Positions 25,563 through 34,031 of a DNA stretch of 43,345 bases are shown in pieces. Position numbers and translations under genes: made by a program. Every line of letters begins with the position of its first letter. The stretch's first letter is position 1. The DNA is taken from NCBI GenBank assembly GCA_947175245.1, contig CAMWLW010000013.1, positions 1-43,345 on the forward strand. The letters are read 5' to 3'. The notes under the pieces were generated by a model. It was not told where the DNA came from, made no database searches, and was given only the letters and a program-made list of their open reading frames with translations. This DNA comes from an uncultured Bacteroidales bacterium (GTDB taxonomy: Bacteria > Bacteroidota > Bacteroidia > Bacteroidales > Muribaculaceae).

Positions 25563-25612
25563 CTTGGTAAAGTGAGTGCTTTAGAGCGCTTGCCTTACCA
25601 AGCTTTATTTTT
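25563..25612 (+). terminator. Terminator-like hairpin at +1 of the dsbD leader (attenuator or tiny RNA)
   Basis: CTTGGTAA (25563-25570) pairs with TTACCAAG (25595-25602). An inner helix AGTGCT/AGCGCT closes a TTAG loop. CTTTATTTTT (25603-25612) follows, so the structure has the form of an intrinsic terminator. It cannot belong to the upstream hydrolase alone, because a perfect promoter sits between them and starts transcription at the hairpin itself. The dsbD ATG is 23 bp further on. Confidence 0.7.
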
Positions 25613-25635
25613 GTAATCAGAATTAAAAACAGGAT

Positions 25636-27600
25636 ATGAAACGTTTACTATCGCTATTGTTAAGTTTGGTAGTCATCACTGCGGTTAGTGCACAAATTAT
25701 TGAACCTATACAGTGGAATGCCAAAACCGTGATGGACAGTGAGACCACCGGCCATGTCGAGTTAAGCGCGACAATCGAGGACGGATGGCATCTCTATAAT
25801 CTCACGCTCCCCGACGGCGGCCCCAACCCCACCGTCATATCATTTGAAACGACTCCGGGTATCAAACTTATTGGAGACATAACCCCGTCGATAGCACCCA
25901 CAGTGAGTGTCGACATGATATTTCACCTTGAACTCGGATGGTGGGATAAGGATGTCAATTTTACCCAGAACTTTGAGGTTGTTGAACCGGGGAACAACAG
26001 CATCGAAGTCAATGTATCATTTCAGGCCTGTAACGGCAGTTCCTGCATAGCTCCTTCACGCCTGTCATTCAAACTCGCCGTCAATAGCGCGACAACGCCT
26101 GCCGAGACCGAATCCAAACTTGATGACATGGCATCGGCAATCGCAGCAAACAGCAGTAGCTCAATTTCAGACAATGATTTGTGGGCACCGGTCGATACTT
26201 CAGACCACCAACAGCCCATATCATCGTCACCCTGGTGGCTCATCTTCGTGTGGGGATTCGGCGGCGGACTGCTGGCATTGCTAACCCCCTGTGTATGGCC
26301 ACTCATCCCAATGACTGTGAGCTTCTTCCTGAAAAAAGGTACGCCTAAGAGCAAATCCATACGCGATGCGCTTATTTACGGCGTGTCGATTATTGTCATT
26401 TACCTCGTTTTAGGATTACTTATAACAGGAATATTCGGAGCGAGCAAACTTAATGAGCTGTCGACGAATGCGCTGTTTAACATCATATTCTTCCTGTTAC
26501 TGATTGTATTTGCTATATCATTCTTCGGAGCCTTCGACATAAAGCTACCCTCAAAGTGGAGCAACGGAATGGATAACCGAGCCGAGCGTACGACGGGCCT
26601 TGTCAGCATCTTCTTCATGGCATTTACACTGGCGTTGGTATCGTTCTCATGTACCGGCCCAATCATTGGCACACTGCTTGTCGAAGCGGCATCGATCGGC
26701 GACAAGACAGGCCCTGCAATCGGTATGGCCGGCTTTGCGATAGCTCTCGCCCTACCCTTTACTCTTTTCGCAGTCTTCCCTGCATGGCTCAAAGAGATGC
26801 CTCGTTCGGGCGGATGGCTCAACTCGGTTAAAGTCGTGCTCGGCTTCCTTGAACTGGCATTATCGCTCAAATTCCTGTCGGTTGCCGACCTAGCCTATGG
26901 CTGGGGACTGCTCGACCGCGAGGTGTTCCTGGCCTTGTGGATTGTAATCTTCTTCCTACTGGGCATGTATCTGCTCGGCAAGATCAAGTTCTCGCACGAC
27001 GGTGATTTGCAGCACATATCAGTAGCCCGATTCTTCCTGTCACTCTTCTCTCTGAGCTTTGCCGTTTACCTCATACCCGGCTTATGGGGTGCTCCGCTCA
27101 AGGGTGTGAGTGCATTTGTACCCCCGTTGTACACTCAGGATTTCAACTTGTATGCAGGCGGTCAGTTTGAAGAGTTTGACGACTATGAGACCGGCATGAG
27201 ATATGCCGCTGACAACAACCGACCCGTACTCATTGATTTCTCGGGTTACGGATGTGTGAACTGCCGTAAGATGGAGGGCGCCGTGTTTGATACCGACGTT
27301 GTCAGCGACCTTATAAAAGAAAATTTCGTGCTTATTAAACTCATGGTTGACGATAAGACTTCGCTGCCGACCCCAATAAAGGTCAACGAGAATGGCAAAG
27401 AGAAGGTTCTATCGACGGTTGGTGACAAATGGAGCTATCTGCAGCGGTATAAATTCGCTGCAAATACGCAGCCCTACTATGTAATACTTGACGGCGCGAC
27501 CGGCAAGCTGCTTGCCCCGACACGCAGCTACAACGAGAATATAACCGAATTTGTCGAGTGGCTGAACACCGGAATGTCGAATTTTAAGAACAAAAACTGA
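25636..27600 (+). CDS. dsbD: DsbD-family thiol:disulfide interchange protein
   Basis: DsbD carries reducing power across the inner membrane to periplasmic thiol proteins. The 654 residues show a signal peptide (1-19) and an N-terminal periplasmic immunoglobulin-like domain with the Cys132/Cys137 pair (ACNGSSCIAP). The CcdA-like membrane core (about 200-485) has Cys219 (LTPCVWPLIPM) and Cys339 (FSCTGPIIGT). A C-terminal thioredoxin domain has Cys540-V-N-Cys543. All three cysteine pairs are present, so a full relay is expected. mazG follows after 3 bp. The leader with its promoter and terminator-like hairpin suggests transcription attenuation. Confidence 0.95.
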   Translation: MKRLLSLLLSLVVITAVSAQIIEPIQWNAKTVMDSETTGHVELSATIEDGWHLYNLTLPDGGPNPTVISFETTPGIKLIGDITPSIAPTVSVDMIFHLELGWWDKDVNFTQNFEVVEPGNNSIEVNVSFQACNGSSCIAPSRLSFKLAVNSATTPAETESKLDDMASAIAANSSSSISDNDLWAPVDTSDHQQPISSSPWWLIFVWGFGGGLLALLTPCVWPLIPMTVSFFLKKGTPKSKSIRDALIYGVSIIVIYLVLGLLITGIFGASKLNELSTNALFNIIFFLLLIVFAISFFGAFDIKLPSKWSNGMDNRAERTTGLVSIFFMAFTLALVSFSCTGPIIGTLLVEAASIGDKTGPAIGMAGFAIALALPFTLFAVFPAWLKEMPRSGGWLNSVKVVLGFLELALSLKFLSVADLAYGWGLLDREVFLALWIVIFFLLGMYLLGKIKFSHDGDLQHISVARFFLSLFSLSFAVYLIPGLWGAPLKGVSAFVPPLYTQDFNLYAGGQFEEFDDYETGMRYAADNNRPVLIDFSGYGCVNCRKMEGAVFDTDVVSDLIKENFVLIKLMVDDKTSLPTPIKVNENGKEKVLSTVGDKWSYLQRYKFAANTQPYYVILDGATGKLLAPTRSYNENITEFVEWLNTGMSNFKNKN

Positions 27601-27603
27601 ATC

Positions 27604-28395
27604 ATGGCAGACAATAAACATACACGGCAAGAGAAGATTGAAGCACTTGGCCGCGTACTTGATACGCTTGACCGACTGCGTGTCGAGTGCCCCTGGGACC
27701 GCAAGCAGACCAATGAGTCGCTGCGCCCCAACACCATAGAAGAAGTCTACGAACTCGCCGACGCACTCCTGGCCGACGACTCGGCCAATATAAAGAAAGA
27801 ACTTGGCGATGTGCTTCTGCATGTGCTGTTCTACTCAAAAATCGGTGAGGAAAAAGAGTCATTTGACATTGCCGACGTAGCCGATGCCCTGAACGAAAAA
27901 CTGATTTTCAGACACCCGCACATATTTGGTACAGTCGAGGCTAAAGATGCCCATGCCGTAGAGCAGAACTGGGAACAAATCAAACTCAAGGAAAAGGGCG
28001 GCAACAAGACTGTACTGTCGGGCGTTCCCTCCACACTGCCACCGCTCATCAAGGCCTACCGAATACAGGAAAAAGCTGCCAACGTTGGATTTGACTGGGA
28101 GGCACCATCACAGGTGTGGGATAAGGTTAAGGAAGAGATCGCTGAGTTTGAACAGGCAGTGTCGTCGATGGGTAAAGATGAGCAGGAAGCCGAGATGGGA
28201 GACTTGCTTTTCAGCTTGGTTAATGCCTCGCGCCTGTATAAGATACACCCTGACAATGCACTTGAACGCACAAACAAGAAATTCATATCACGCTTTGAGT
28301 ACGTTGAACAAAAGGTCAAAGAGTCGGGCCGCAATATCAAGGATGTGACGCTCGGCGAACTCGACCAATTGTGGAACGAAGCAAAAACACTCTAA
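27604..28395 (+). CDS. mazG: MazG nucleoside triphosphate pyrophosphohydrolase
   Basis: MazG hydrolyses (d)NTPs to NMP and pyrophosphate, cleaning damaged nucleotides and damping (p)ppGpp signalling. The 263-residue protein has two tandem MazG domains. The first (about 12-120) has CPWDRKQTNESLRPNTIEE, EEVYELADAL and ELGDVLLHVLFYSKI. The second (about 140-250) has EEIAEFEQAV, EMGDLLFSLVNASRL and NKKFISRFEYVE. The EExxE and ExxD metal ligands are intact in both. It begins 3 bp after dsbD and is followed by a small secreted-protein gene 12 bp on. The length is normal. Confidence 0.96.
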   Translation: MADNKHTRQEKIEALGRVLDTLDRLRVECPWDRKQTNESLRPNTIEEVYELADALLADDSANIKKELGDVLLHVLFYSKIGEEKESFDIADVADALNEKLIFRHPHIFGTVEAKDAHAVEQNWEQIKLKEKGGNKTVLSGVPSTLPPLIKAYRIQEKAANVGFDWEAPSQVWDKVKEEIAEFEQAVSSMGKDEQEAEMGDLLFSLVNASRLYKIHPDNALERTNKKFISRFEYVEQKVKESGRNIKDVTLGELDQLWNEAKTL

Positions 28396-28407
28396 ACTGA
28401 CAACCCG

Positions 28408-28818
28408 ATGAAACATATATTAATCACTATATTCACTGCTATATCTCTACAGGTATTCGCTACGACTTATAACTGTGGCCAGAGACCACAAAATCAAAGA
28501 CATATCATGCAGGTGACCGTCGATAAAATAGACAATACAAACAGCGACGGCGTATCACGAGTAAGTTGTACACTTTGGGGCGTGCCTCATACATCGTCAC
28601 GCATAGACTCAGTCACGGCTGTCATCAAGGGACGTACTTACAAGGCTACCGATATTGACGGTGTGGATTTTGGCCGCTACTTCCAGTGGGAGGACGAAAA
28701 AGATTTTCCTGTTGAGGTCGATATTAAACGTCACACCCAATTCGGCGCGACCGATACAATTAAGTTCCACACCGTTCACGGTGTATATACAGCGCCCTTA
28801 AACAATAGTAAGAAGTAA
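28408..28818 (+). CDS. Small secreted protein of unknown function
   Basis: The 136-residue protein has a signal peptide (about 1-18, ILITIFTAISLQVFA). The mature part has two cysteines (Cys23 and Cys54), which could form a disulfide, and alternating beta-type segments (IMQVTVDKI, RVSCTLWGVPHTSSRID, VTAVIKGRTYKATDIDG). A small periplasmic beta-sandwich is plausible. I do not recognise a family. It is located between mazG (12 bp) and topB (2 bp) and is co-transcribed with dsbD, so a periplasmic redox link is conceivable but unproven. Codon use resembles its neighbours, and the reading frame is clearly coding. Confidence 0.78.
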   Translation: MKHILITIFTAISLQVFATTYNCGQRPQNQRHIMQVTVDKIDNTNSDGVSRVSCTLWGVPHTSSRIDSVTAVIKGRTYKATDIDGVDFGRYFQWEDEKDFPVEVDIKRHTQFGATDTIKFHTVHGVYTAPLNNSKK

Positions 28819-28820
28819 TT

Positions 28821-30860
28821 GTGATAGTATGTATCACTGAGAAACCGAGCGTCGCCCGTGATATCGCAGGCATACTCGGTGCCAAGACCAAACGTGACGG
28901 GTACTTTGAGGGCGGTGACTACCGCGTGACTTGGACCTTCGGCCACCTGTGTACCTTAAAGGAACCGGCAGACTATACCGAGCGCTGGAAAAGATGGTCA
29001 CTGGGGTCGCTGCCTATGATTCCTGAGAAGTTCGGAATTAAAATCATACCCGACAGCGGCATCGAGCGGCAATTCAATGTCATCAGGCAACTCGTAAGCG
29101 AGGCCGACGAGGTCATTAACTGTGGTGATGCCGGACAGGAGGGTGAGCTCATACAACGCTGGGTGATGCAGAAGGCAGGTATAAAGTGCCCTGTAAAGCG
29201 CCTGTGGATATCGTCGCTCACCGACGAGTCGATACGTGAGGGATTCAAGACGCTCAAACCTGAGGCCGATTTCAACAATCTGTATCATGCCGGACTGTCA
29301 CGTGCCATCGGCGACTGGATTCTCGGCATGAACGCAACGCGCCTCTATTCGCTCAAGTATTCGTCGCCCGGTAATGTGCTGTCGGTAGGTCGTGTGCAGA
29401 CCCCTACCCTCGCCATGATTGTATCACGTCACAAAGAGATCGAAGCATTCAAATCGGCCGACTTCTGGGAGCTCAAGACCCAATACCGCGACGTTACTTT
29501 CAACGCAACAACCGGCCGATATACCGATAAGGAGAGTGCCGATGCCGCGTTGGCTCAAGTCACCGGCCAACCTTTCACCGTTACTGACGTGACCGAGAAA
29601 ACCGGCCGCGAATCAGCACCGAGACTGTTCGACCTGACATCTTTGCAGGTTGAATGTAATAAACGGTGGGGCTGGACAGCCGATGATACACTGAAACGCA
29701 TACAGTCGCTGTATGAAAAAAAGGTGACGACATATCCGCGTGTCGATACTACGTATCTAAGCACCGACATACATGCCAAGATACCGTCGATACTGCAACG
29801 CATGACACCTTACGCGTCACTGACATCATCGCTGCTCGACAAACCCATAACCAAGACGTCACGTATATTTGACAACGCCAAGGTCACCGACCACCATGCT
29901 ATAATCCCTACCGGCGAATCTCCGTCGGTTCTTGTCGGTGAGGAGAAGCAGCTCTACCATCTGATCGCACTCAGATTTATTGCGGCGTTCTATCCCGACT
30001 GCCTGTTTGATACCACGACAGTAATGGGTGAGGCTGCCGACATAGAATTCAAGACAATCGGTAAAGTGATCACTTCGCCCGGTTGGCGTCAGGTTCTGCA
30101 GCCGGTACAAAACGACAACGATAACAACAAGGACGAGGATAGCAAGATATTGCCACCATTCACTGTCGGCGAGACCGGGGAACACACGCCGTCGTTGGTA
30201 AAGAAAGCGACTCAGCCACCCAAATATTATACCGAAGCTACCTTGCTGCGGGCAATGGAATCGGCAGGTAAAGCCGTCGATGACGAGACACTGCGTGAGG
30301 CGATGAAAGAAAACGGCATCGGTCGCCCGTCGACCCGTGCAGCAATTATCGAGACGTTGTTTAAACGCCGGTACATTTACCGTCAGCGCAAGAATATCAT
30401 GGCGACACAAGCCGGTATTACCTTGATTGACACAATAAATCAGGAACTGCTCAAGAGCCCGAAGCTGACAGGTATATGGGAGAACCGACTGCGACGTATC
30501 GAACGCGGCGAATATTCGGCCATCGAATTTGTCGACGACCTGAAAGCTCAGATTAACGAGATTGTGATAAACGTACTGAGCGACAACACCAACATGCACA
30601 TCGACACTTCGGTTCCCGAGACCAAGACAAAGAAAACAAAGTCATCGACACCGCGCGCCCCCAGAGCCAAGAAGCCCGAAATCACCGAGTATTCAATGAT
30701 TCAGTGTCCAAAGTGCAGCCAGGGTCATATTATGAAGGGTCGCAGTGCGTTCGGATGCAGCAATTACACCACATGCTCGTTCCGACTGCCGTTCGAAGAG
30801 TATCCCGAGACGCTGACACCTAAGCAATTGGCAACAAAAATCAAAAAGATTAAACAGTAA
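28821..30860 (+). CDS. topB: DNA topoisomerase III (type IA)
   Basis: The 679-residue enzyme has a Toprim domain (ITEKPSVARDIAGILG at 5-20; GDAGQEGEL at 102-110 with Asp103/Glu107). The type IA core has LSVGRVQTPTLAMI and the catalytic Tyr305 (TTYPRVDTTYLS). The C-terminal four-Cys zinc segment has IQCPKCSQGHI plus FGCSNYTTCSF. The N-terminal conserved strand begins one residue after the start and no ATG precedes it, so translation must use the GTG at 28821, two bases after the previous stop. Its last base starts the Nudix gene (TAATG). Topo III decatenates and resolves recombination intermediates. Chromosomal context and lack of mobile genes argue against a conjugative-element copy. Confidence 0.95.
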   Translation: MIVCITEKPSVARDIAGILGAKTKRDGYFEGGDYRVTWTFGHLCTLKEPADYTERWKRWSLGSLPMIPEKFGIKIIPDSGIERQFNVIRQLVSEADEVINCGDAGQEGELIQRWVMQKAGIKCPVKRLWISSLTDESIREGFKTLKPEADFNNLYHAGLSRAIGDWILGMNATRLYSLKYSSPGNVLSVGRVQTPTLAMIVSRHKEIEAFKSADFWELKTQYRDVTFNATTGRYTDKESADAALAQVTGQPFTVTDVTEKTGRESAPRLFDLTSLQVECNKRWGWTADDTLKRIQSLYEKKVTTYPRVDTTYLSTDIHAKIPSILQRMTPYASLTSSLLDKPITKTSRIFDNAKVTDHHAIIPTGESPSVLVGEEKQLYHLIALRFIAAFYPDCLFDTTTVMGEAADIEFKTIGKVITSPGWRQVLQPVQNDNDNNKDEDSKILPPFTVGETGEHTPSLVKKATQPPKYYTEATLLRAMESAGKAVDDETLREAMKENGIGRPSTRAAIIETLFKRRYIYRQRKNIMATQAGITLIDTINQELLKSPKLTGIWENRLRRIERGEYSAIEFVDDLKAQINEIVINVLSDNTNMHIDTSVPETKTKKTKSSTPRAPRAKKPEITEYSMIQCPKCSQGHIMKGRSAFGCSNYTTCSFRLPFEEYPETLTPKQLATKIKKIKQ

Positions 30861-31387
30861 TGGGTCAAGAAGAAATTTTTCCGATTGTCGATGATGAAGG
30901 TAATGTAATCGGCAAAGCTACGCGACGCGAGTGCCATTCGGGCAGCATGTTGCTTCACCCTGTTGTACACCTGCACGTGTTTGACGCCGAGGGTAACATT
31001 TATCTTCAGAAACGCTCATTGAGTAAGGATATTCAGCCGGGTAAATGGGACACAGCGGTTGGCGGACATGTAGATTATGGCGAAACAATAGACTGTGCCC
31101 TTAGCCGTGAGTCGCGCGAGGAACTTGGATTGAATGAAATTGAGCCGACCCATCTCATAACATACGACTTCACCAGCGACCGTGAACACGAACTTGTAAA
31201 TGTGTTTTGTATAACCGTAGATCGCACCGCGTTCAATCCTGTTATCGACCCGATAGAAATCGACGAAGGACGGTTCTGGTCACACGACGAGGTTCAGGCA
31301 GCTATCGGAAAAGGGGTGCTTACACCAAATTTCGAGCAGGAATACATACGCATCCGACCGCTAATCAAACCGCCACGAAATGAATGA
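30860..31387 (+). CDS. Nudix hydrolase, IPP-isomerase-like subgroup
   Basis: The 175-residue protein has a complete Nudix box (G-x5-E-x7-REUxEExGU) running from GGHVDYGETI to SREELGL (about 72-95). The opening FPIVDDEGNVIGKATRRECH and the VHLHVFDAEGNIYLQKRS strand resemble the YfcD/IPP-isomerase-like subgroup. Because the substrate-specific residues cannot be judged here, the substrate is left open (nucleotide, isoprenoid diphosphate or other pyrophosphate). It overlaps topB by one base, and the next small gene starts 8 bp before its stop. Confidence 0.9.
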   Translation: MGQEEIFPIVDDEGNVIGKATRRECHSGSMLLHPVVHLHVFDAEGNIYLQKRSLSKDIQPGKWDTAVGGHVDYGETIDCALSRESREELGLNEIEPTHLITYDFTSDREHELVNVFCITVDRTAFNPVIDPIEIDEGRFWSHDEVQAAIGKGVLTPNFEQEYIRIRPLIKPPRNE

Positions 31388-31541
31388 GACCGTACAGTGG
31401 ATTATCGTTGGGCTGATATTGTTGTCAGCACTGGTATTTATAATATACCGAATAATGCAACGTAGAAAAAATGACTCGGATTGCAACAGCTGTTCAGACT
31501 GCCCGCTCACTGACAACTGCTCCAAGAGACCGGCGAAATGA
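31380..31541 (+). CDS. 53-residue membrane protein with Cys-rich tail
   Basis: An ATG at 31380, 8 bp inside the end of the Nudix gene, opens a 53-codon frame. The N-terminal membrane helix (about 7-23, WIIVGLILLSALVFIIY) is followed by a basic patch (RIMQRRKN) and a short tail with four cysteines spaced C-x2-C-x2-C-x5-C (CNSCSDCPLTDNC). Positive-inside topology puts the cysteines in the cytoplasm. The pattern resembles FeoB-associated Cys-rich membrane proteins, but no feoB is near. The overlap with the Nudix gene and the terminator 9 bp after the stop support it as the last gene of the dsbD-mazG-topB run. Confidence 0.75.
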   Translation: MNETVQWIIVGLILLSALVFIIYRIMQRRKNDSDCNSCSDCPLTDNCSKRPAK

Positions 31542-31549
31542 TGAATAGA

Positions 31550-31588
31550 AAAATGGGTAACCGCTGCTAAATAACGATTACCCATTTT
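31550..31588. terminator. Bidirectional terminator
   Basis: AAAATGGGTAA (31550-31560) and TTACCCATTTT (31578-31588) form a perfect 11-bp stem with A/T-rich ends, giving U-runs on both strands. It ends the dsbD run (+) and the uvrD-nspC-DUF1015 run (-). Confidence 0.88.
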
Positions 31589-31610
31589 ATTATTATTCAT
31601 ATAAGTTTGG

Positions 31611-32855
31611 TTAGTCGAGTTTGTGGATTATAAGACCCGAGCGAAGTTTGGGTTCAAACCATGTAGTTTTAGGCGGCATGATATTGCCTGAGTCGGCTAT
31701 GTCCATCAACTGCTTCATCGAGACGGGATAAAGTGCAAGGGCGACTGCCATCTCACCGCTATCGACACGACTCTTCAACTCACCCAAACCGCGTATGCCT
31801 CCGACAAAATCGATGCGTTTGTCTGAGCGCAGATCGGTGATGCCAAGGATGTCACGGAGTATCAGGTCACTCGAAATTGTAACGTCAAGCACACCTATCG
31901 GGTCGTTATCATCATATCGACCGGGCTTGGCTGTCAATGAATACCAATGGCCGGCAAGATACAGTGAGAAATTGTGCAGACCGGTTGGGCGATATTCCTC
32001 GGTGCCCATGTCTTTGACATCAAAGTCTTTTGCAATACGCTCAAGGAACTCGGCCGGAGTAAGGCCGTTCAAATCCTTTACCACACGGTTATAGTCGATA
32101 ATCTTGAGGTGTGATGCCGGGAACGCGACAGCAAGGAAATAGTTATATTCTTCGTCTCCTTTGTGGTCGGGGTTGTTCTGAGCCTTCTCGTTACCGACGA
32201 GAGCCGCTGCGGCAGTGCGATGATGTCCGTCGGCTATATACAGATAAGGTATCTTTTCAAATTCGGCAGTGATTGTCTCGATAGTTTTGGGATTCTCAAT
32301 CACCCAGAAATGATGACCGAAGCCGTCGGGAGCAACGAAGTCATACTCGGGCTCTCCTTTTATGGTTTCCTTAATTATATTTTCAAGGACTTCATTGTCG
32401 GGAAAGGCGAAAAACACGGGCTCAATGTTGGCATTATTGATGCGCACGTGCTTCATGCGATCCTCTTCCTTATCGCGGCGAGTGAGTTCGTGTTTCTTGA
32501 TCTTGCCTGTCATATAGTCGTCAACATTGGCGGCAATCACAATACCATACTGGGTGCGGCCTTCCATTGTCTGGGCGTAGATGTAATAGTGGTCTTTGTC
32601 GTCCTGAACAAGCCAGTTGTTATCCTGAAACGCCTTGAAGTTCTCGACAGCGCGGTCATAGACCTCGGGGGCATGCTCGTCGGTGCCGGGAATGAAATCA
32701 ATCTCGGGCTTGATAATGTGATAGAGCGACTTCTCGTTACCCTCGGCCTCGGCGCGTGCCTCGTCAGAGTTCAGAACGTCATAGGGTCGTGACGCTACCT
32801 GTGTAACTAAATGCTTTGGGGGACGCAGGCCCCTGAACGGTTTAATATGAGCCAT
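31611..32855 (-). CDS. DUF1015 family protein
   Basis: The 414-residue soluble protein is recognisable as DUF1015 from its start (IKPFRGLRPPKHLVTQVASR, then PYDVLNSDEAR) and the central YIADGHHRTAAAALVGN (about 205-222). It also has DVTISSDLILRDILGI and DFVGGIRGLGEL near the end. The DGHHR motif recalls the ParB/Srx-fold serine kinases, and DUF1015 genes often lie near serine biosynthesis genes in Bacteroidales. A kinase role is therefore a reasonable hypothesis, but no serA or serC lies in this window. It begins 21 bp after nspC and ends at the terminator at 31550-31588. Confidence 0.88.
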   Translation of the reverse strand: MAHIKPFRGLRPPKHLVTQVASRPYDVLNSDEARAEAEGNEKSLYHIIKPEIDFIPGTDEHAPEVYDRAVENFKAFQDNNWLVQDDKDHYYIYAQTMEGRTQYGIVIAANVDDYMTGKIKKHELTRRDKEEDRMKHVRINNANIEPVFFAFPDNEVLENIIKETIKGEPEYDFVAPDGFGHHFWVIENPKTIETITAEFEKIPYLYIADGHHRTAAAALVGNEKAQNNPDHKGDEEYNYFLAVAFPASHLKIIDYNRVVKDLNGLTPAEFLERIAKDFDVKDMGTEEYRPTGLHNFSLYLAGHWYSLTAKPGRYDDNDPIGVLDVTISSDLILRDILGITDLRSDKRIDFVGGIRGLGELKSRVDSGEMAVALALYPVSMKQLMDIADSGNIMPPKTTWFEPKLRSGLIIHKLD

Positions 32856-32876
32856 GATGTATAATTATTTGTTGAT

Positions 32877-34031
32877 TTATGACATACGGTTTTTATAATC
32901 GCTGTAATCATATTGGCGCAGATACACACATTCGCCATCAGACTTACATAATACAATAGCAGGATGCTGAATTCCGTTGAACATGGTGGTCTTGACAGTG
33001 GTGTAATGGTTCATGTCCTCGAGCGTGAGGCGCTGACCTACTTCGAGCGGCTTATCAAAGCCCCAATCGCCCATATAATCGCCGCTGAGACAGGAATTGC
33101 CGCCAAGCCGATACTTGTAAGGCGCGGTTTCAGGATCAATCGAGCCGGTAACAATCGGCTTATATGGCATCTCGAGCGTGTCGGGCATGTGACAGGCAAA
33201 CGACGCATCGATTATTGCAGTCTTTACACCTTGATTGTCAACAATGTCGACTACCTCAGTAATGAGGTCACCGGTGCGCCATGTGAACGCACTGCCGGGC
33301 TCAAGAATAACATCCAACCGGGGATAACGCTCTTTGAAATTCCTGAGCAGCCTTATCAGGTGCTCAACGTCATAGCCGTCACGGGTCATAAGATGACCTC
33401 CTCCCATGTTCACCCACTTGACTTTGTCAAGGAAACATCCGAATTGACACTCAAAAGCCTCAAGCACCTTCTCGAGATCATAGGATGTTGACTCGCAAAG
33501 CTGATGAAAGTGCAGTCCCTCAATACCGTCAGGCAAATTGTCACCAAGCTGCTCGCGTGTAACGCCAAAGCGGCTGCCCGGAAGGGCAGGATTGTAGATG
33601 TCGGTCTCGATAACCGAACATTGCGGATTAACCCTCAGTCCCGGCGAGACATGATGTGTTGCCTCGGGACTTGAATTGTAGGCATCGATACGATCTTTGA
33701 AGCGCAGATACTGGCTTACCGAGTTGAATGTTATGTGGGTGCTTCCATTGATATACTCCTCGATGGTGGCATCGGTATAGGCCGGGCAATAGGAATGTAC
33801 CTCTCCGCCGAGTTCATCAATAGCCAGCTTCATTTCATTGAGAGAGCTAGCTGTTGAGTCGCGGTTATACTCTTTGATAATGCCGAATGTCTTCCAAAGC
33901 GCATTGGCCTTGAACGCCATTATGATATTTACACCGGCCTCACGCTCCACACGATTTATCAGTGACAGGTTACGGCGTAACTTATCTTCGTAGACTACAT
34001 AAAACGGTGTTTGAATCTCGTTGATTTTCAT
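32877..34031 (-). CDS. nspC: Carboxynorspermidine/carboxyspermidine decarboxylase
   Basis: NspC decarboxylates carboxyspermidine (or carboxynorspermidine) to the polyamine, the last step of the pathway gut Bacteroidales use instead of SAM-dependent spermidine synthesis. The 384-residue fold-III PLP enzyme has the PLP lysine Lys41 (IIMAFKANALW), PLP phosphate-site residues in WVNMGGGHLMTRDG, LEPGSAFTWRTGDL, and the second-subunit region SFACHMPDTLEMPYKP. It starts in the uvrD stop codon (TAATG). The partner dehydrogenase is not in the window. Confidence 0.93.
   Translation of the reverse strand: MKINEIQTPFYVVYEDKLRRNLSLINRVEREAGVNIIMAFKANALWKTFGIIKEYNRDSTASSLNEMKLAIDELGGEVHSYCPAYTDATIEEYINGSTHITFNSVSQYLRFKDRIDAYNSSPEATHHVSPGLRVNPQCSVIETDIYNPALPGSRFGVTREQLGDNLPDGIEGLHFHQLCESTSYDLEKVLEAFECQFGCFLDKVKWVNMGGGHLMTRDGYDVEHLIRLLRNFKERYPRLDVILEPGSAFTWRTGDLITEVVDIVDNQGVKTAIIDASFACHMPDTLEMPYKPIVTGSIDPETAPYKYRLGGNSCLSGDYMGDWGFDKPLEVGQRLTLEDMNHYTTVKTTMFNGIQHPAIVLCKSDGECVYLRQYDYSDYKNRMS

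Noticed and set aside
29859..30599. 246-codon minus-strand frame opposite topB
   Set aside because: Shadow of topB, whose Toprim, active-site Tyr and zinc motifs are continuous on the plus strand.
28821..30860. Topoisomerase III as a marker of a conjugative element
   Set aside because: topB homologues do occur on such elements, but here it is embedded in a housekeeping operon with no tra, mob or integrase genes.
32163..32792. 209-codon plus-strand frame opposite the DUF1015 gene
   Set aside because: Antisense shadow. The hydrophobic look comes from reversed Asp/Glu-rich codons, and the DUF1015 motifs on the minus strand are clear.
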